This document shows, piece after piece, positions 60,824 to 64,000 of a stretch of DNA of 64,000 bases. The stretch is from NCBI GenBank assembly GCA_019873685.1, contig JAIOAT010000009.1:1-64000 (forward strand). Direction: 5' to 3'. Every line of letters starts with the position of its first letter. Positions within the stretch are counted from its first letter, which is position 1. The notes beneath the pieces were generated by a model. That model searched no databases, had not been told where the DNA came from, and worked only from the letters and a program-made list of their open reading frames with translations. This DNA is from Chloroflexota bacterium. Its GTDB lineage: Bacteria > Chloroflexota > Anaerolineae > Aggregatilineales > Ch27. Both the position numbers and the translations under genes were made by a program.

Positions 60824-63238
60824 TCAAATACCCGGCGGTGTGTGGGGCAAAGTCACCGTAAAGACCGTTCCTTTTCCCTCCTGGCTCTCACAGGTAATCG
60901 TACCGCCATGCAGGTCCACCGACTGCTTGACGATCGCCAGGCCCAGCCCTGTGCCGGAGGCGCTGCCAACATTCTGGCCACGGTAGAACGGTTCGAAGAG
61001 ATGTTCCTGATCGGCCTGCGGAATGCCGATACCCTGATCCTGAATCCGAAAGACCACCTGAGACGGCTCACAGTCTACAGTAAACCTGACCGGGCGACCC
61101 TCAGGGGAGTACTTGATAGCGTTAGAAAGCAGGTTGCTCAGGATGTTGCGCACCAGGCTGGCATCCAGGTTGACCGCATTGCAGTCCCCCCGGCTGGAGA
61201 ATTCGATCCTCTGCGTTGACGCCGTGACCTGCCGGACCCTGTCGATCACCTCCCGGCAGAAGGGAACAACATCCAGCGGCTCAGGGCTGAAAGTTGTGCG
61301 GCCCGATTCGGCGCGTCCCAGCACCAGAATGTCATCCAGCAACTCCACCATAACATCGATCTGCTTGTAAATCTCGCTAACCTTGGCCCGCTTCTGTTCG
61401 GCAGTCAGCCGGTCTCCATAACGATCGATCAGGCTCAAGCCCACCTTGATCACCGCCAGCGGATTACGCAGGTCGTGTGCGGCCATCGACACATAACGCG
61501 ACTTGAGCTCGCTGACCTCCATCTCATGCCGGAGCATCTGGCGCAGCTGGGCCTCAACCCGCCGGCGTTCGGTGATGTCGCGCAGGCTACAAACAACGCC
61601 TTCAACAACCCCTTCCCCGATGATGGGCGAGAGCACCACATCGGCATCGAACGACACACGGCCCTCGCAGTGAACACCGGCTTCCAGCCGCCGGGACTGG
61701 CGTGTTGTAATGACTTCGGCGAACGTCTGCTGCACCGTCTTCACATACTGGGGCTGGATCACTTTAACAAGAGGGCGCCCCAGGGCCTCGCTCGCCCTGC
61801 AGTGGAGTGCTTCCTCAAAAGCCGGGTTGACCTGTTCGATTGCGCCATCCGGCCGGCACAGGATAATCACATCCTTGCTGCTGTTGAGAATCGCTTCCGT
61901 GCGCTCCTTGGCCAGGGCAAGCTCAGCCGTGCGCTCGATCACCCGCTGTTCGAGCTCGTCAATCAGCCTTGCACCGAACATGGCCGCCGCAACCTGCGGC
62001 GCCAGGGCGTTCAGGAAGTGCAGCGAATCTTCCGAATAACTATCCGGCTGGTAGCTCAGAACCTCGATGACGCCAATCGCCTCGCCCTTATACATCAGCG
62101 GTACGATCAGCACTGAGCGTGGCTGCGCGGCCTCCCCGCGACACTCAAGGGCATCCAGATGACCGAGTTCCTGGTGGGCCGGGATGGTTTCCCGGTAGGC
62201 CTGGTAGTCCGCCAGGCGGAGCGGCTCCTTTGAGCGGATGACCTGGCTCTGTATCCCCAGACCTTCCGCATGCAGAGGGATGGGAGGAAACCGGCCCACA
62301 TCAATGGGTGTACCGTTGCATTGCGCATACACACAGTGGATCAGGTTATCGGCAGGTGTGTAGGAGGAAATGACCAGCCCGTCACACGGCATCACCTGTG
62401 CAATAGCGGCGTAGGTCGTTTCGTAGATTTCCTGCAGTTCGAGGGTTTCACCGAGTTTTTTACCCACCTCGTACAACTGAGCGATCTGCTCACTATAGCG
62501 GCGCAGGTTTTCCTCGGCCTGCTTGCGCGCGGTGATATCGGTCACAATGTGAACAAGGCCGCCCAGCTGCCCCGACTCGTTGACAATGGGGTTAGTGGTG
62601 ATATTCAGCCAGCGCCCCTCACGCAGCAACTCCAGATGCGTTTCGGGATCATCGATGGAGGCGGATACAGGCACCCCCATCAGTTCCCGGCAGTTGCGCC
62701 CGATAACTTCCTCTGGCGATCGCCCCAGAATGGCCGCGAGCGACCGGTTGCAGCGCTGCACCACCCCATCCGGATCGGTCATGCAAATGCCGTTGGAAAG
62801 CGCGTCAAAAGTCGTCTGCCACTGCTGCGCAGCAAAGCGGGCACGTTCTTCCGCCTCTCGTGTGCGCAGCAGCGCGTTCACATAGGCCAGCAAAACGGGC
62901 GGCTCAACCGGATGAGTCAGGTAACCATCTGCGCCGCTGGATAGGCCAGTGACCTTAGAATCGCTGTCAAGGTAGGTAGCCGAAATCATCAGGATTGGGG
63001 TATGCCTCACCTCTGGATCGCTGCGGATCTGCTGGCAAACAGTGAAGCCATTCATGTCCGGCAGGTTGATATCCAGCACGATAAGGTCTGGCCTGGTCCG
63101 TGCCACCTTCAGGGCTTCCGTCCCTGAGGGAGCTTCAACGATGTCAAATCCAGCATGACGCAGGACTCGCCCCACCGCATACCGGCTAGGGGAGTTGTCA
63201 TCGACGATGAGGATTCGCCTGGCTTTTTGCGCGGCCAT
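60824..63238 (-). CDS. Hybrid sensor histidine kinase (REC-PAS-GAF-PAS-HisKA-HATPase)
   Basis: 804 residues; AAGGAG lies upstream of the ATG. In order: a receiver domain (about 6-125; ILIVDDNSPSRYAVG, LIVLDINLPDMNGF with phospho-acceptor Asp), PAS (about 140-260), GAF (about 285-450), PAS (about 465-590), a HisKA dimerisation domain with phospho-His in MAAHDLRNPLAVI, and a HATPase domain with NLLSNAIKYS, DQGIGIP and GTGLGLAI. No membrane segment is visible, so it is a cytoplasmic sensor. It starts one base after the stop of the next gene, suggesting they share a pathway. The signal is unknown. Confidence 0.93.
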   Translation of the reverse strand: MAAQKARRILIVDDNSPSRYAVGRVLRHAGFDIVEAPSGTEALKVARTRPDLIVLDINLPDMNGFTVCQQIRSDPEVRHTPILMISATYLDSDSKVTGLSSGADGYLTHPVEPPVLLAYVNALLRTREAEERARFAAQQWQTTFDALSNGICMTDPDGVVQRCNRSLAAILGRSPEEVIGRNCRELMGVPVSASIDDPETHLELLREGRWLNITTNPIVNESGQLGGLVHIVTDITARKQAEENLRRYSEQIAQLYEVGKKLGETLELQEIYETTYAAIAQVMPCDGLVISSYTPADNLIHCVYAQCNGTPIDVGRFPPIPLHAEGLGIQSQVIRSKEPLRLADYQAYRETIPAHQELGHLDALECRGEAAQPRSVLIVPLMYKGEAIGVIEVLSYQPDSYSEDSLHFLNALAPQVAAAMFGARLIDELEQRVIERTAELALAKERTEAILNSSKDVIILCRPDGAIEQVNPAFEEALHCRASEALGRPLVKVIQPQYVKTVQQTFAEVITTRQSRRLEAGVHCEGRVSFDADVVLSPIIGEGVVEGVVCSLRDITERRRVEAQLRQMLRHEMEVSELKSRYVSMAAHDLRNPLAVIKVGLSLIDRYGDRLTAEQKRAKVSEIYKQIDVMVELLDDILVLGRAESGRTTFSPEPLDVVPFCREVIDRVRQVTASTQRIEFSSRGDCNAVNLDASLVRNILSNLLSNAIKYSPEGRPVRFTVDCEPSQVVFRIQDQGIGIPQADQEHLFEPFYRGQNVGSASGTGLGLAIVKQSVDLHGGTITCESQEGKGTVFTVTLPHTPPGI

Positions 63239-63239
63239 A

Positions 63240-64000
63240 TCACATTTGCTCCTTAACGAGCATGCTGCGGATCAAAGCAAGCAGCGCCTCGCTGGTGACG
63301 ACCGTCTTGGAAAGAACAGCTTCCGCGGAGGCCATCAACTGGTGATGCTCCTCTGGGGTTAGTTCCTTTGAGGAGAAGATAATCACCGGGATGTCCCGCG
63401 TCTTCTGATCAGCCTTCAGGGCATCCAGGACTTCAAAGCCGCTCATCCCCGGCATCAGCAGGTCAAGGAAGATAACCTCCGGGGCCAGTTCACGCGCCCG
63501 TTGCAGGCCCTCAGCCCCGTCGGCGGCTTCTATGACGGTGTAGTACTTGCCTACCGCCTTCTTGAAGGTGTACCGCCCTACATCGTCATCGTCGATCAGC
63601 AGGATCGTTTGCGCTACACCAAGCTGGCGGAGCTTGGCCAGCAGCCAGCCTTTGGGCACAGGCTTAATGACATATTCCAGCGCCCCCAGCAACGCCGCGA
63701 TCTTCCTGCCGCGTTCAAACACCGTTGCCACGACAACGGGAATATCCCGCAGGCTTTCGTCGCTCTTGAGCTGAACCAGGAATTCCAGGCCGCTCTCTTC
63801 CGGCATCAGGATGTCCAGGATGATGGCGACCGGTCGAATCCTGGCCAGTATCTGCCATGCCTGCTTGAGCGAACGCACGGCAATTACCCTGAACTCGGTG
63901 TCTTCGAAGATGTGCTCATAGTGCCCGATGTCTTCAGGTTCGTCTTCGACCACCAGCACCGGAAGGCGCACACCCTCCACCCGCGACGAGGCATCGTCCT
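63240..64000 (-). CDS. Tandem receiver-domain protein, probably the C-terminal part of a larger kinase (runs off the window)
   Basis: The frame remains open to base 64000 (reading DDASSR before VEGVRLPVLVVEDEP), and GTG 63980 has no ribosome site, so the true start is probably outside. About 253 residues are visible, with two receiver domains: LPVLVVEDEPEDIGHYEHIF then IILDILMPEESG, and TILLIDDDDVGRYTF then VIFLDLLMPGMSG. Both have the phospho-acceptor Asp. Such tails are typical of hybrid histidine kinases. Its TGA is one base before the ATG of the kinase gene, so both are translated from one message. Confidence 0.8.
   Translation of the reverse strand, partial: DDASSRVEGVRLPVLVVEDEPEDIGHYEHIFEDTEFRVIAVRSLKQAWQILARIRPVAIILDILMPEESGLEFLVQLKSDESLRDIPVVVATVFERGRKIAALLGALEYVIKPVPKGWLLAKLRQLGVAQTILLIDDDDVGRYTFKKAVGKYYTVIEAADGAEGLQRARELAPEVIFLDLLMPGMSGFEVLDALKADQKTRDIPVIIFSSKELTPEEHHQLMASAEAVLSKTVVTSEALLALIRSMLVKEQM

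Noticed and set aside
1-64000. CRISPR arrays, insertion sequences, riboswitches, rRNA and tRNA genes
   Set aside because: I saw no direct-repeat arrays, transposase motifs, or conserved RNA signatures by reading; a dedicated search (tRNAscan, Rfam, CRISPR finder) would be needed to be certain.

Overview
The window is high-GC, gene-dense bacterial DNA with almost no spacer. The gene mix is many CUT1-type sugar importers without their own ATPase genes, GntR/UTRA and GntR-LacI regulators, many glycoside hydrolases, URO-D-family proteins, LLM flavin oxidoreductases and a hopanoid-type glycosyltransferase/deacetylase pair. It suggests a chemoheterotrophic Chloroflexota (Anaerolineae-like) organism. 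That placement is an inference from gene content; no rRNA or marker gene is present. I saw no tRNA, rRNA, insertion sequence or CRISPR array.

Region 1 (1-25.3 kb) is a large glycan-utilisation locus. A leftward operon encodes a TIM-barrel glycosidase, GH2, GH35, a URO-D-family protein and a GH65 phosphorylase cut by the window edge. Beside it lie a D-lyxose isomerase-type enzyme, a second URO-D-like protein and a diiron ferritin-like protein. A rightward operon encodes a third URO-D protein, a GH38 alpha-mannosidase and an ABC sugar importer (binding protein plus two permeases). Then come a GH31 alpha-glycosidase, an AraR-like GntR-LacI regulator, a KDG kinase-type PfkB enzyme and a zinc alcohol dehydrogenase. 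Related TGTCTAGACA / TAGACAAA sites sit at three promoter regions of this locus, including the regulator's own, which suggests one local regulon.

Region 2 (25.3-38.3 kb) carries sugar-acid and fucose-type catabolism (FucI-like isomerase, transaldolase-like aldolase, FucU mutarotase, KDPG aldolase, FGGY kinase, aldo/keto reductase). It is followed by a GntR regulator behind a consensus sigma-70 promoter, a second CUT1 importer, a cupin phosphoglucose isomerase and a 2-hydroxyacid dehydrogenase. Region 3 (38.4-43.5 kb) holds a YkoP / HpnI-like glycosyltransferase / HpnK-like deacetylase trio, another hydroxyacid dehydrogenase and a DegT aminotransferase ending at a strong terminator.

Region 4 (43.5-51.2 kb) is leftward. 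It has an M24 peptidase, a RidA protein, two LLM flavin oxidoreductases and a TIGR04076-type protein in a translationally coupled operon, followed by a Dpp/Opp-type importer without ATPases. It looks like uptake and oxidative breakdown of a nitrogenous compound. Region 5 (51.5-57.5 kb) has a GntR regulator with a GGTATATACC operator, a ROK kinase, a glutamine-amidotransferase-like protein and a third CUT1 importer. Region 6 (57.6-64 kb) has a formate dehydrogenase whose catalytic position is an in-frame UGA (selenocysteine), a zinc-ribbon/FHA protein, a hybrid sensor kinase and the end of another REC-containing signalling protein.

The main points are the selenocysteine formate dehydrogenase, the predicted operator family tying the glycan locus together, the three URO-D proteins plus a diiron protein inside that locus, and strong stem-loops between the binding-protein and permease genes of all four ABC importers.
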